Origin: Flavobacterium piscis
Lineage (GTDB): Bacteria; Bacteroidota; Bacteroidia; Flavobacteriales; Flavobacteriaceae
Assembly (NCBI RefSeq): GCF_001686925.1
Contig: NZ_LVEN01000050.1
Location: 1-64,000, forward strand
Reading direction: 5' to 3'
Length of the DNA stretch: 64,000 nt
Below are positions 1 to 8,969 of the stretch, piece after piece; within the stretch, counting starts at the first letter, position 1, and each line of letters starts with the position of its first letter. The notes under the pieces were generated by a model, which did not search any database, was not told the origin of the DNA, and was given only the letters and a program-made list of their open reading frames with translations. Made by a program: the position numbers and the translations under genes.

Positions 1-1199
1 AACCAACAATTACTTGTCCGGCAACTGTAGTAGTTTCTGCAGATGCAAATTTATGTACAGCATCGGGAGTACTTTTAGGAACTCCAACAACATCTGATAA
101 TTGCAATGGAAACGTAAAGGTAACCAACAATGCACCTTTAGTTTTTTCAATTGGAGATACGACGGTAACCTGGACGGCAGAAGATGCTGCAGGAAATACG
201 CAGACTTGTACACAAACTGTAAGGGTAAATGATACCGAGAAACCAACAATTACTTGTCCTGCAACTGTAATAGTTTCAGCAGATGCTAACTTATGTACCG
301 CATCGGGAGTACTTTTAGGAACTCCAACTACATCAGATAATTGCAATGGAAACGTAAAGGTAACCAACAATGCACCATTAGTTTTCCCAATCGGAGATAC
401 GACGGTAACCTGGACGGCAGAAGATGCGGCAGGAAATACGCAGACTTGTACACAAACTGTAAGGGTAAATGATACCGAGAAACCAACAATTACTTGTCCT
501 GCAACTGTAATAGTTTCAGCAGATGCTAACTTATGTACCGCATCGGGAGTACTTTTAGGAACTCCAACTACATCAGATAATTGCAACGGAACAGTAACAG
601 TAACAAACAATGCACCATTAGTTTTCCCAATCGGAGATACGACGGTAACCTGGACGGCAGAAGATGCTGCAGGAAATACGCAGACTTGTACACAAACTGT
701 AAGGGTAAATGATACCGAGAAACCTACAATTACTTGTCCGGCAACTGTAGTAGTTTCTGCAGATGCAAATTTATGTACAACATCGGGAGTACTTTTAGGA
801 ACTCCAACAACATCTGATAATTGCAACGGAACGGTAACGGTAACCAACAATGCACCGTTAGTTTTCCCAATCGGAGATACTACAGTGACCTGGACAGCAA
901 AAGATGTGGCAGGAAATACAGAGACTTGTATACAAATTATAACGGTAAAAGATACTCAAGAACCAACAATTACTTGTCCGGCAACTGTAATAGTTTCAGC
1001 AGATGCTAACTTATGTACCGCATCGGGAGTACTTTTAGGAACTCCAACAACATCAGATAATTGTGGATCAGTAACAGTAACCAACGACGCACCGTCAGTT
1101 TTCCCAATCGGAAATACAATTGTGACGTGGACAGTAAAAGATGTAGCAGGAAACATAGAAACTTGTACTCAGACAATACAAGTAGTCGGTCCGATTATA
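1..1199 (+). repeat. five tandem 240-bp HYR-domain repeats
   Basis: Units begin at about 3, 243, 483, 723 and 963. The first four are exactly 240 bp and the fifth is 3 bp shorter. They are nearly identical in DNA sequence as well as protein, which points to recent expansion or homogenisation. The array continues past the left edge, so its total copy number cannot be seen. Confidence 0.95.
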
Positions 1200-4100
1200 G
1201 CAAATGAAGATAAAGTAGGTTCATTTAATGGATATGAAGGTGGAATTGCTATTGCGGACGTTTTAGCAAATGATTTGCTTAATTGTTCAGCTATAGTTAG
1301 GGGTGAGATTGCTTTAACTTTAGATTCTACACTACCTTCAGTTTTAACTTTTGATACGACAACCGGAGCAGTTACTGTTAAATCAAATACACCAGTTGGA
1401 ACATATTCATTTGATTATAAAATTTGTGAAGTTTCAAATTCTTCAAATTGTAATACAACAACTGTAGAAATAAAAGTTGTAGTGCCAATAATCCTTGCAG
1501 TACAAGAAAACCTGGGACCAATAAACGGAACCATTGGCGGAACGACAACCTCGCTTATTGCTTCGGATAAATTAAATGGAGTTCAGGCAGTAATCGGATC
1601 AAATCCGGGAGAGGTTACCTTAACAGGAACGGCTCCGGCAGGACTTACAATAAACACTACAGACGGAACTGTAACGGTAAGTGCAGGCGTAAAAGAAGGA
1701 AGCTATGATGTAGAATATACGATCTGTGATAATAATAATCCTGGAACAAATTGTTCAACAGCAACTTCAACAGTTGTTGTAACAGCAGCAGATTTAGTTG
1801 CCAATTTAGATTCGGCAGGATCGGTAGTAGGCGGAAACACATCTCAAACGCTAATCAATGTTTTTGAGAATGATACCAAAAACGGAACAAAACTAAATCC
1901 ATCGGATGTAAAACTGACTTCTGGCACAGATCCAAAAGGATACCTGACAATTGATGCCAACGGAAACGCAGTTTTAGGGGCCAATGCACCGGCAGGAAAT
2001 TACGAGTTAACGTATGAAATCTGCGAAGTTTTAAATCCAGGAAATTGCAGTACCAATAAAGTACAAGTTACGGTAACAGCTCCGGCAATCCTTGCAGTAA
2101 AAGAAACTTTGGGTCCAATTAACGGTACAATCGGCGGAAAAACAACCTCGCTTATTGCATTAGATAAATTAAATAATATTCAGGCAGTTATCGGATCAAA
2201 TCCAGGAGAAGTTACCTTAACAGGAACGGCTCCGGCAGGACTTACAATAAACACTACAGACGGAACTGTAACGGTAAGTGCAGGCGTAAAAGCAGGAAGC
2301 TATGATGTAGAATATACGATCTGTGATAATAATAATCTTGGAACAAATTGTTCAACAGCAACGTCAACAGTTGTTGTAACAGCTGCAGATTTAGTTGCCA
2401 ATTTAGATTCTGCAGGATCAGTAGTAGGAGGAAATACATCTCAAACGCTTGTCAATGTTTTTGATAATGATACTAAAAACGGAACAAAATTAAATCCATC
2501 GGATGTAAAACTAACACCGGGAACAGATCCAAAAGGATACCTGACAATCGATGCCAACGGAAATGCAGTTTTAGGGGCCAATGCACCGGCAGGAAATTAT
2601 GAATTAACGTATGAAATCTGTGAAATTTTAAATCCAGGAAATTGCAGTACCAATAAAGTACAAGTTACGGTAACAGCTCCAGTAATCCTTGCAGTAAAAG
2701 AAACTTTGGGTCCAATTAACGGTACAATCGGCGGAAAAACAACCTCGCTTATTGCATCAGATAAATTAAATAATATTCAGGCAGTTATCGGATCAAATCC
2801 GGGAGAAGTTACCTTAACAGGAACGGCTCCGGCAGGACTTACAATAAACACTACAGACGGAACTGTAACGGTAAGTGCAGGCGTAAAAGCAGGAAGCTAT
2901 GATGTAGAATATACCATTTGTGATAATAATAATGCAGGAAACTGTTCAACAGCAACGTCAACAGTTGTTGTAACAGCAGCAGATTTAGTTGCCAATTTAG
3001 ATTCGGCAGGATCGGTAGTAGGCGGAAATACATCTCAAACGCTTGTCAATGTTTTTGAGAATGATACCAAAAACGGAACAAAACTAAATCCATCGGATGT
3101 AAAACTGACTTCTGGCACAGATCCAAAAGGATACCTGACAATCGATGCCAACGGAAATGCAGTTTTAGGAGCAAATGCACCGGCAGCAAATTATGAATTA
3201 ACGTATGAAATCTGCGAAGTTTTAAATCCAACCAACTGCAGTTCAAATAAGATAGAAGTTACGGTAACAGCACCGGCAATCCTTGCAGTAAAAGAAACGT
3301 TGGGTCCAATTAACGGTACAATCGGCGGAAAAACAACCTCGCTTATTGCTTCGGATAAATTAAATAATATTCAGGCAGTTATCGGATCAAATCCGGGAGA
3401 AGTTACCTTAACAGGAACGGCTCCGGCAGGACTTACAATAAACACTACAGACGGAACCGTAACGGTAAGTGCAGGCGTAAAAGCAGGAAGCTATGATGTA
3501 GAATATACGATCTGTGATAATAATAATCCTGGAACCAATTGTTCAACAGCAACGTCAACAGTTGTTGTAACAGCAGCAGATTTAGTAGCCAATTTAGATT
3601 CGGCAGGATCAGTAGTAGGAGGAAATACATCTCAAACGCTTGTCAATGTTTTTGAGAATGATACTAAAAACGGAGTAAAACTAAATCCATCGGATGTAAA
3701 ACTAACACCGGGAACAGATCCAAAAGGATACCTGACAATCGATGGCAACGGAAATGCAGTTTTAGGGGCCAATACACCTGCAGGAAATTATGAATTAACG
3801 TATGAAATCTGCGAAATTTTAAACCCAGCCAACTGCAGTTCAAATAAGATAGAAGTTACGGTAAAACCATCAGTTTTACAAGCAAATGACGATAATGCAG
3901 GAACTTTAGATAGTAGTAAAGGACAAAGCTCAACAACAAGCATATTTGATAATGATACTTTAAACGGATCAAAGGTCAATCCTGCAGATCTTGTTTTAAC
4001 GACTCTTATTCCAAATCCTAATTTGATTTTAAAAGCAGACGGTACAGTCGAAGTAAAACCGGGAACACCAACAGGTAATTACGAATTAACGTATCAAATC

Positions 4101-5147
4101 TGTGAAGCTCTAAACGGATCAAATTGTAGTCAGGCAGTCGTGAAAATCTCGGTAGTAAATAATCCGCCAATTACACCACTGATACAACTTATTATTAATA
4201 ATGATGGAGTGGTCAGCGTTGATGGAATAAATGGTGCTCTTGAGTTTATCAATGTTTTGGATAATGATTTAATAAAAGGATTGCCAGTTAATCCTTTAGA
4301 GATTGTACTTTCAAATACACCAAGTCCATATTTTGAATTCAATTCAGACGGAACTGTAAATGTGAAGCCAAATACACCTGGCGGAAGTTATTCATTAACC
4401 TATCAGGTTTGCGAAAAGTCGAATCCAAACAATTGTGCTTCAGCAATATTGAGCGTTTTTGTAGAAGTACCTTCTATTGCAATCATAAAAACAGCAGTAT
4501 TTAATGATGAAAACGGTAGCGGATTTGCCAATGCCGGAGAAACGATTACTTATAAATTTAAAGTAACCAATACCGGTAACGTTCCATTAACTGGCGTTAT
4601 GATTTCAGATCCATTGCCAGGCGTGGTAGTTTCAGGGCAAGCAATTAATTTAAATGTAAACGAATCCGACGAACATAATTTTACGGCTACTTACAAAATT
4701 ACACAAATCGATATCAATAAAGGAAGTGTAAGTAATCAGGCAAGTGTTCAGGCACGAAGTGCAAAAGGAGTTCTTGTTGACGATCTATCAGATGATGAAA
4801 ACGAAACGGGAGATAAGCCTACAGTTCTGGCCTTAAATGGTTGCGAAATAAAAGTCTTTAATGCATTTTCTCCAAACGGAGATGATATAAATAGTAGATT
4901 TTATATCAGAGGTTTAGAATGTTATCCTGACAATACGGTAGAAATTTATAATCGTTGGGGAATTTTAGTGTATAATATTGACAAATATAACAATGACGAT
5001 CGTGCTTTTAAAGGTTTCTCTGAAGGACGTACAACCATAAAACAATCAGAAGGATTGCCAGTAGGAACGTATTTCTATATTCTGAAATACAAAGACAGCG
5101 GCTCAAATCCGCATGAACTTTCAGGTTATTTATATATCAACAAATAA
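1..5147 (+). CDS. giant HYR-repeat surface adhesin with gliding-type C-terminal domain (5' partial)
   Basis: The reading frame is already open at base 3 with no start in the window, so this is the C-terminal ~1715 residues of a larger cell-surface protein. From the left edge there are five ~80-residue HYR-type units (PTITCPAT...WTAEDAAGNT...), then an Ig-like spacer, then four ~199-residue repeats at 1491-3872 (each two related ~98-residue Ig/cadherin-like modules), then two diverged modules. Next is a DUF11/DUF7507-like domain at about 4470-4840 (ETITYKFKVTNTGNVPLTG). The last ~100 residues (FNAFSPNGDDIN, EIYNRWG, GTYFYILKY) match the gliding-motility-associated C-terminal domain, a type B T9SS sorting signal. 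It is probably an SprB-like adhesin exported by T9SS. The PorP/SprF gene directly downstream fits, because type B substrates usually need a cognate SprF. The ligand is unknown. Confidence 0.9.
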   Translation, partial: PTITCPATVVVSADANLCTASGVLLGTPTTSDNCNGNVKVTNNAPLVFSIGDTTVTWTAEDAAGNTQTCTQTVRVNDTEKPTITCPATVIVSADANLCTASGVLLGTPTTSDNCNGNVKVTNNAPLVFPIGDTTVTWTAEDAAGNTQTCTQTVRVNDTEKPTITCPATVIVSADANLCTASGVLLGTPTTSDNCNGTVTVTNNAPLVFPIGDTTVTWTAEDAAGNTQTCTQTVRVNDTEKPTITCPATVVVSADANLCTTSGVLLGTPTTSDNCNGTVTVTNNAPLVFPIGDTTVTWTAKDVAGNTETCIQIITVKDTQEPTITCPATVIVSADANLCTASGVLLGTPTTSDNCGSVTVTNDAPSVFPIGNTIVTWTVKDVAGNIETCTQTIQVVGPIIANEDKVGSFNGYEGGIAIADVLANDLLNCSAIVRGEIALTLDSTLPSVLTFDTTTGAVTVKSNTPVGTYSFDYKICEVSNSSNCNTTTVEIKVVVPIILAVQENLGPINGTIGGTTTSLIASDKLNGVQAVIGSNPGEVTLTGTAPAGLTINTTDGTVTVSAGVKEGSYDVEYTICDNNNPGTNCSTATSTVVVTAADLVANLDSAGSVVGGNTSQTLINVFENDTKNGTKLNPSDVKLTSGTDPKGYLTIDANGNAVLGANAPAGNYELTYEICEVLNPGNCSTNKVQVTVTAPAILAVKETLGPINGTIGGKTTSLIALDKLNNIQAVIGSNPGEVTLTGTAPAGLTINTTDGTVTVSAGVKAGSYDVEYTICDNNNLGTNCSTATSTVVVTAADLVANLDSAGSVVGGNTSQTLVNVFDNDTKNGTKLNPSDVKLTPGTDPKGYLTIDANGNAVLGANAPAGNYELTYEICEILNPGNCSTNKVQVTVTAPVILAVKETLGPINGTIGGKTTSLIASDKLNNIQAVIGSNPGEVTLTGTAPAGLTINTTDGTVTVSAGVKAGSYDVEYTICDNNNAGNCSTATSTVVVTAADLVANLDSAGSVVGGNTSQTLVNVFENDTKNGTKLNPSDVKLTSGTDPKGYLTIDANGNAVLGANAPAANYELTYEICEVLNPTNCSSNKIEVTVTAPAILAVKETLGPINGTIGGKTTSLIASDKLNNIQAVIGSNPGEVTLTGTAPAGLTINTTDGTVTVSAGVKAGSYDVEYTICDNNNPGTNCSTATSTVVVTAADLVANLDSAGSVVGGNTSQTLVNVFENDTKNGVKLNPSDVKLTPGTDPKGYLTIDGNGNAVLGANTPAGNYELTYEICEILNPANCSSNKIEVTVKPSVLQANDDNAGTLDSSKGQSSTTSIFDNDTLNGSKVNPADLVLTTLIPNPNLILKADGTVEVKPGTPTGNYELTYQICEALNGSNCSQAVVKISVVNNPPITPLIQLIINNDGVVSVDGINGALEFINVLDNDLIKGLPVNPLEIVLSNTPSPYFEFNSDGTVNVKPNTPGGSYSLTYQVCEKSNPNNCASAILSVFVEVPSIAIIKTAVFNDENGSGFANAGETITYKFKVTNTGNVPLTGVMISDPLPGVVVSGQAINLNVNESDEHNFTATYKITQIDINKGSVSNQASVQARSAKGVLVDDLSDDENETGDKPTVLALNGCEIKVFNAFSPNGDDINSRFYIRGLECYPDNTVEIYNRWGILVYNIDKYNNDDRAFKGFSEGRTTIKQSEGLPVGTYFYILKYKDSGSNPHELSGYLYINK
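1491..3872 (+). repeat. four tandem ~597-bp coding repeats
   Basis: Copies begin at 1491, 2088, 2685 and 3279 (periods 597, 597 and 594 bp), each starting at the codons for ILAV(Q/K)E. The third copy lacks one codon (NNNAGNCS instead of NNNPGTNCS). Near-identity at silent sites indicates recent duplication or gene conversion. Each unit encodes two related ~98-residue beta-sandwich-like modules. Confidence 0.95.
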
Positions 5148-5202
5148 AAAAAATATGAGCGGTTTGGTGGAAAACTGAACTGCTTTTAAAAAGCCTTCTT
5201 AA

Positions 5203-6114
5203 ATGAAAAAGATAATTTTAATTTTCATGTTTTTCACGGTTGTGTGTTCGGCGCAGCAAGATTCTCAGTATACACAATATATGTACAATACCATTGCGAT
5301 AAATCCTGCATATGCAGGTTCTCGCGGAGCTTTAAGTGTTTTTGGGCTATATCGTACACAATGGGTTGGACTCGACGGAGCTCCTGAAACCAGTACTTTC
5401 TCAATAAATACACCTTTAAATAATAGCAATTTAGGATTAGGAGTTTCTTTAGTAAACGATAAAATTGGACCAACAAACGAAAATACTTTATCAGCAGATT
5501 TGTCATACACAGTTCCAACATCTGAAACCTATAAACTTTCTTTTGGGATAAAAGCCACAGCGAATCTTTTTAATTTAGATATGAATAAATTAACTCCCGA
5601 AACTCAGGGTGATCCGCAATTTCAGGATTTAAACAATAAAATCACACCCAATATAGGAGCAGGTGTTTATTGGCATTCAGATAAAGCATATTTAGGATTA
5701 TCCGTACCTAATTTTATCGAAACCAACAGATACGATGATAATGATACTGCAATATTTAAAGATAAAATAAACTACTATTTTATGGCAGGTTACGTCTTTA
5801 ATTTAGACCATTTGGAGTACATAAAATTCAAACCAGCGTTATTAACAAAAATGGTTCAGGGCGCTCCTTTGCAGGTTGATGTTTCGGGTAACTTTATGTT
5901 CAATGATAAATTTGTAGTGGGTCTTGCATATAGATGGAGTGCATCACTAAGCGCTATGGCGGGATTTCAGGTAACAGATGGCTTATATATAGGATATGGT
6001 TATGATCATGAAACAACAAATTTAAGAAAGTACAATTCTGGATCGCACGAAATCTTCCTTCGTTTTGAATTCTTTAATAATTATAATAAAATGATATCTC
6101 CAAGATTCTTCTAA
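5203..6114 (+). CDS. PorP/SprF family type IX secretion outer-membrane protein
   Basis: This 303-residue protein has a signal peptide (MKKIILIFMFFTVVCSAQ) and the family hallmark near the N-terminus (QYMYNTIAINPAYAGSRG, then RTQWVGLDGAP). The rest alternates short beta strands as in an outer-membrane barrel, ending in ...FLRFEFFN. Known members work with T9SS and are needed for secretion or surface attachment of type B CTD substrates such as SprB. It lies 55 bp after the adhesin and 11 bp before the PorE-like gene, so the three probably form one operon. I infer that its specific client is the upstream adhesin. Confidence 0.92.
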   Translation: MKKIILIFMFFTVVCSAQQDSQYTQYMYNTIAINPAYAGSRGALSVFGLYRTQWVGLDGAPETSTFSINTPLNNSNLGLGVSLVNDKIGPTNENTLSADLSYTVPTSETYKLSFGIKATANLFNLDMNKLTPETQGDPQFQDLNNKITPNIGAGVYWHSDKAYLGLSVPNFIETNRYDDNDTAIFKDKINYYFMAGYVFNLDHLEYIKFKPALLTKMVQGAPLQVDVSGNFMFNDKFVVGLAYRWSASLSAMAGFQVTDGLYIGYGYDHETTNLRKYNSGSHEIFLRFEFFNNYNKMISPRFF

Positions 6115-6125
6115 TAATACCTGCT

Positions 6126-8126
6126 ATGAGAATTAAAAATTTAAGTTTTACTATTTTTTTTCTAAGTTTTTTTTGCCAGATAAATGCGCAAACATCTAAG
6201 ACAATAGATGCTGATAAAAAGTACAATGAGTATGCTTATGCAGATGCTATAAAAGCATATGAAATTGTTGCCAATAAAGGTTATAAAGACGAAAAAATGT
6301 TTCAGCGTCTGGGTAATTCCTATTATTTTAATTCAGAATTCGTACAAGCTTTACACTGGTACGATCAGTTATTTAGCATGAATGAGCAGCAAGAACCGGA
6401 GTATTTGTACAGATATGCACAATGTTTAAAATCAGCAGGAAACTATTCTAAATCAGATTCGATTTTAGAAAAGTTCAATCAAAAAACAAACACTGATCAA
6501 AGAGGTGTTTTATTTGAAATGAACAAAAATTATTTAGAAGAAATAAAGTTTAATTCCGGAAGATACGAAATTGCAGATGCCGGAGTTAATTCTAATTTTT
6601 CAGATTACGGAAGTACTTTCTTATACAATAAATTAGTTTTTACATCAGCCAGAGATACAGGAGCAGTAGTAAAGAAAAACTTTAAATGGACCAATAAATC
6701 CTTTACTAATTTATATACTGCCGAATTAATGTCGGATGGAAGTGTTGGAATTCCCAAACTTTTTCAGAAAAAAGTAAATACTAAATTCAACGAGTCAACT
6801 CCTGTTTTTACAAAAGACGGAAGAACAATGTATTTTACCCGAAACAATTTTTTAAACGGAAAAAGAGGGGCAAACGAAAAGGAAATTACGTTATTAAAAC
6901 TATATAAAGCCAGTTTAATTGAGGGTGAATGGATAAATATCGAAGAACTTTCTTTTAATAGTGATCAATACAGTGTGGCACATCCTGCTTTAAGCAGCGA
7001 TGATAAAACCTTATATTTTACATCAGATATGCCGGGAACATTAGGGCAATCTGATTTGTTTAAGGTAAGTGTAAATGAGGATGGAACCTTTGGTAAACCA
7101 GAAAATTTAGGTGCTTCAATTAATACAGAAGGACGAGAAACTTTTCCTTTTATCTCTGAGGATAATGAACTTTATTTTGCCAGCGACGGGCGACCGGGTT
7201 TAGGCGGACTTGACGTTTTTGTTTCGAAAATAAATAAAGACGGTTCTTATGATGAAGTACAAAACTTAGGAGAGCCAATAAATAGTAAACAGGATGATTT
7301 TGCTTTTATAATTAATAGCAAAAACAGAAATGGTTTCTTTTCTTCGAATAGAGAAGGCGGACACGGATTTGATGATATTTATCGTTTTACCGAAACCCGA
7401 AGACTTATTTGTGAGCAGGAATTATCAGGTACAATTACTGATGCAGAAACAAATGAAACTCTTTCAAACGTAAACTTAATTTTATTTGATGAAGCTGGTA
7501 AATCTGCCGTTGAAGCAAAATCTAATGCTAACGGAAATTATATTTTTTCGAATGTAAAATGCGGAAAAAAATACTTTATAAAAACATCCAAAGAAGATTA
7601 TTTGTTTAAAGAAGTTTCTGTGACCCTGAAAAAAGCAACAGGTTCAGTTTCTTTGCCAATAGCTTTAGAAAAGAAACCAAAACCTATAATTGCAATTCCG
7701 GTTGTAATAAAAGCAACAAATTCTATTAAAGCAGTTAAGGTTAATATTACAGTTGGAACCGATTTAGGAAAATTATTAAAAATCCCGATGAACTTTTTTG
7801 ATTTAGGAAAAGCAACAATCAAAAAAACATCTGAGCCTCAATTGCAGAAAATTGTGGATATGCTGAAACAATATCCAACAATAAAATTAGATATTCGTTC
7901 GCATACAGATAGTCGTTCATCGACCGAAAGTAATCAGATTTTATCAGACAAAAGAGCAGAATCAACGAAGAATTGGCTGATACAAAAAGGAATTGATGCA
8001 AGCCGATTAACAGCGAAAGGATACGGAGAAACACAATTAGTAAATAAATGTGCCGATGGCGTGAAATGTTCTGAAGCACAACATCAGCAAAACAGACGCA
8101 GTGAATTTATTGTTACTAATATGTAA
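6126..8126 (+). CDS. PorE-like multidomain OmpA-family protein (TPR, beta-propeller, CRD, OmpA)
   Basis: This 666-residue protein starts with a signal peptide ending near NAQ (residue 22). A TPR-like helical region spans about 25-140. PD40/WD40-like propeller repeats span about 160-430 (TPVFTKDGRTMYFTR, HPALSSDDKTLYFTSD, FPFISEDNELYFASDG). A carboxypeptidase-regulatory-like domain lies at about 437-510 (SGTITDAETNETLSNVNL). The C-terminal OmpA domain at about 550-664 (DIRSHTDSR, NQILSDKRAES, GYGE, RRSEF) should bind peptidoglycan. This domain order matches Porphyromonas PorE, which links T9SS outer-membrane parts to the cell wall. Flavobacteria carry several paralogues, so the symbol is withheld. 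It is the last gene of the adhesin operon and is followed by a strong terminator. Confidence 0.9.
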   Translation: MRIKNLSFTIFFLSFFCQINAQTSKTIDADKKYNEYAYADAIKAYEIVANKGYKDEKMFQRLGNSYYFNSEFVQALHWYDQLFSMNEQQEPEYLYRYAQCLKSAGNYSKSDSILEKFNQKTNTDQRGVLFEMNKNYLEEIKFNSGRYEIADAGVNSNFSDYGSTFLYNKLVFTSARDTGAVVKKNFKWTNKSFTNLYTAELMSDGSVGIPKLFQKKVNTKFNESTPVFTKDGRTMYFTRNNFLNGKRGANEKEITLLKLYKASLIEGEWINIEELSFNSDQYSVAHPALSSDDKTLYFTSDMPGTLGQSDLFKVSVNEDGTFGKPENLGASINTEGRETFPFISEDNELYFASDGRPGLGGLDVFVSKINKDGSYDEVQNLGEPINSKQDDFAFIINSKNRNGFFSSNREGGHGFDDIYRFTETRRLICEQELSGTITDAETNETLSNVNLILFDEAGKSAVEAKSNANGNYIFSNVKCGKKYFIKTSKEDYLFKEVSVTLKKATGSVSLPIALEKKPKPIIAIPVVIKATNSIKAVKVNITVGTDLGKLLKIPMNFFDLGKATIKKTSEPQLQKIVDMLKQYPTIKLDIRSHTDSRSSTESNQILSDKRAESTKNWLIQKGIDASRLTAKGYGETQLVNKCADGVKCSEAQHQQNRRSEFIVTNM

Positions 8127-8143
8127 CATACCAATAAAAAAGT

Positions 8144-8180
8144 AAAAAGGACTTTTCTAAAACTAGAAAAGTCCTTTTTT
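8144..8180 (+). terminator. intrinsic terminator of the adhesin operon
   Basis: A 16-bp perfect stem (arms 8144-8159 and 8164-8179, AAAAAGGACTTTTCTA) closes a 4-base loop and ends in a T run. It begins 17 bp after the OmpA-family stop codon. Confidence 0.88.
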
Positions 8181-8336
8181 GTTTAGAATAAATCTGTAAT
8201 GATTAAAAAACATTGCGTTTTTCTTAAAAAAGTATTAAAATTCATTCATTTTTTTAAGTTAAAATACACCTAAAAGAGAATTTAGCTTATAATGTTTAAA
8301 ATGAATGTGTTAAGTTCTAAAAAAACGTTTTCGTTG

Positions 8337-8365
8337 TTGTATATATTCATTTTTTTCTAACTTTA
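8337..8365 (+). promoter_or_regulatory. putative promoter of the CBS gene
   Basis: TTG at 8337-8339, 18 bp, then TAACTTTA at 8358-8365, one mismatch from the Bacteroidota -10 TAnnTTTG. The box ends 21 bp before the ATG. Confidence 0.45.
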
Positions 8366-8386
8366 TAGATCTAAAATTTTTCAGAT

Positions 8387-8812
8387 ATGACTGTAAATCA
8401 AATACTAAACGCAAAAGGGAAAAATGTTTATTCAGTTCTTTCAACAACAACGGTTTATGAAGCCTTGAAAGTGATGGGAGACAAAAACATAGGTGCAATC
8501 CTTGTTATCGATGATAACGATTTAAAAGGAATATTGTCTGAAAGGGATTATGCTCGAAAAATTGTATTGAAAGATAAGTCATCAAAAGAGACTTTTGTTC
8601 ATGAAATTATGGAGAGCAACGTTTTTTCGGTAAAACTTTCGGATAATTTAGAAAATTGTATGGAACTAATGAGTACGAAAAGAATCAGGCATTTACCAGT
8701 TTTAGAAGATGGGATAGTAGTAGGAATAGTTTCTATAAGTGATGTTGTAAAAGCAATTATTGAAATTCAAAAAGATACCATAAATCATTTAAACTCCTAT
8801 ATTTCTCAGTAA
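8387..8812 (+). CDS. two-CBS-domain protein
   Basis: This 141-residue soluble protein consists of a tandem CBS pair (a Bateman module) at residues ~8-65 and ~75-130, with the typical GILSERDYAR and GIVSISDVVKAII endings. Such stand-alone modules bind adenine nucleotides and often regulate an unidentified partner. It has its own promoter-like sequence upstream and a terminator downstream, so it is probably monocistronic. The sequence does not reveal its partner. Confidence 0.9.
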   Translation: MTVNQILNAKGKNVYSVLSTTTVYEALKVMGDKNIGAILVIDDNDLKGILSERDYARKIVLKDKSSKETFVHEIMESNVFSVKLSDNLENCMELMSTKRIRHLPVLEDGIVVGIVSISDVVKAIIEIQKDTINHLNSYISQ

Positions 8813-8838
8813 CAGAAATTCAAAAAACGAGCTTTATC

Positions 8839-8870
8839 AAATAGTCCAAACAATAGTGGACTATTTTTTT
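8839..8870 (+). terminator. intrinsic terminator after CBS gene
   Basis: A 10-bp stem (8839-8848 with 8857-8866, AAATAGTCCA) with an 8-base loop is followed by a run of T. Confidence 0.8.
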
Positions 8871-8936
8871 GGTTAATCTAAACGTTATTTTAAGAAAAGA
8901 AAACTTTAAAAATACGCCATTTTAAACCAAGACTTA

Positions 8937-8944
8937 TATCTTTG
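8937..8944 (+). promoter_or_regulatory. -10 box of maeB
   Basis: TATCTTTG is a perfect TAnnTTTG match ending 25 bp before the maeB ATG. No clear -33 TTG is visible. Confidence 0.55.
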
Positions 8945-8969
8945 TAAGCTAGAATAAAAGCTAAAATAA

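Noticed and set aside
1657..3630. Minus-strand ORFs recurring every ~597 bp within the adhesin repeats
   Set aside because: They are antisense shadows repeated with the coding repeat; composition is Leu/His-rich artefact.
1..3872. Tandem repeats that could suggest a CRISPR array or satellite
   Set aside because: Periods are multiples of three within one continuous reading frame and encode repeated protein domains.
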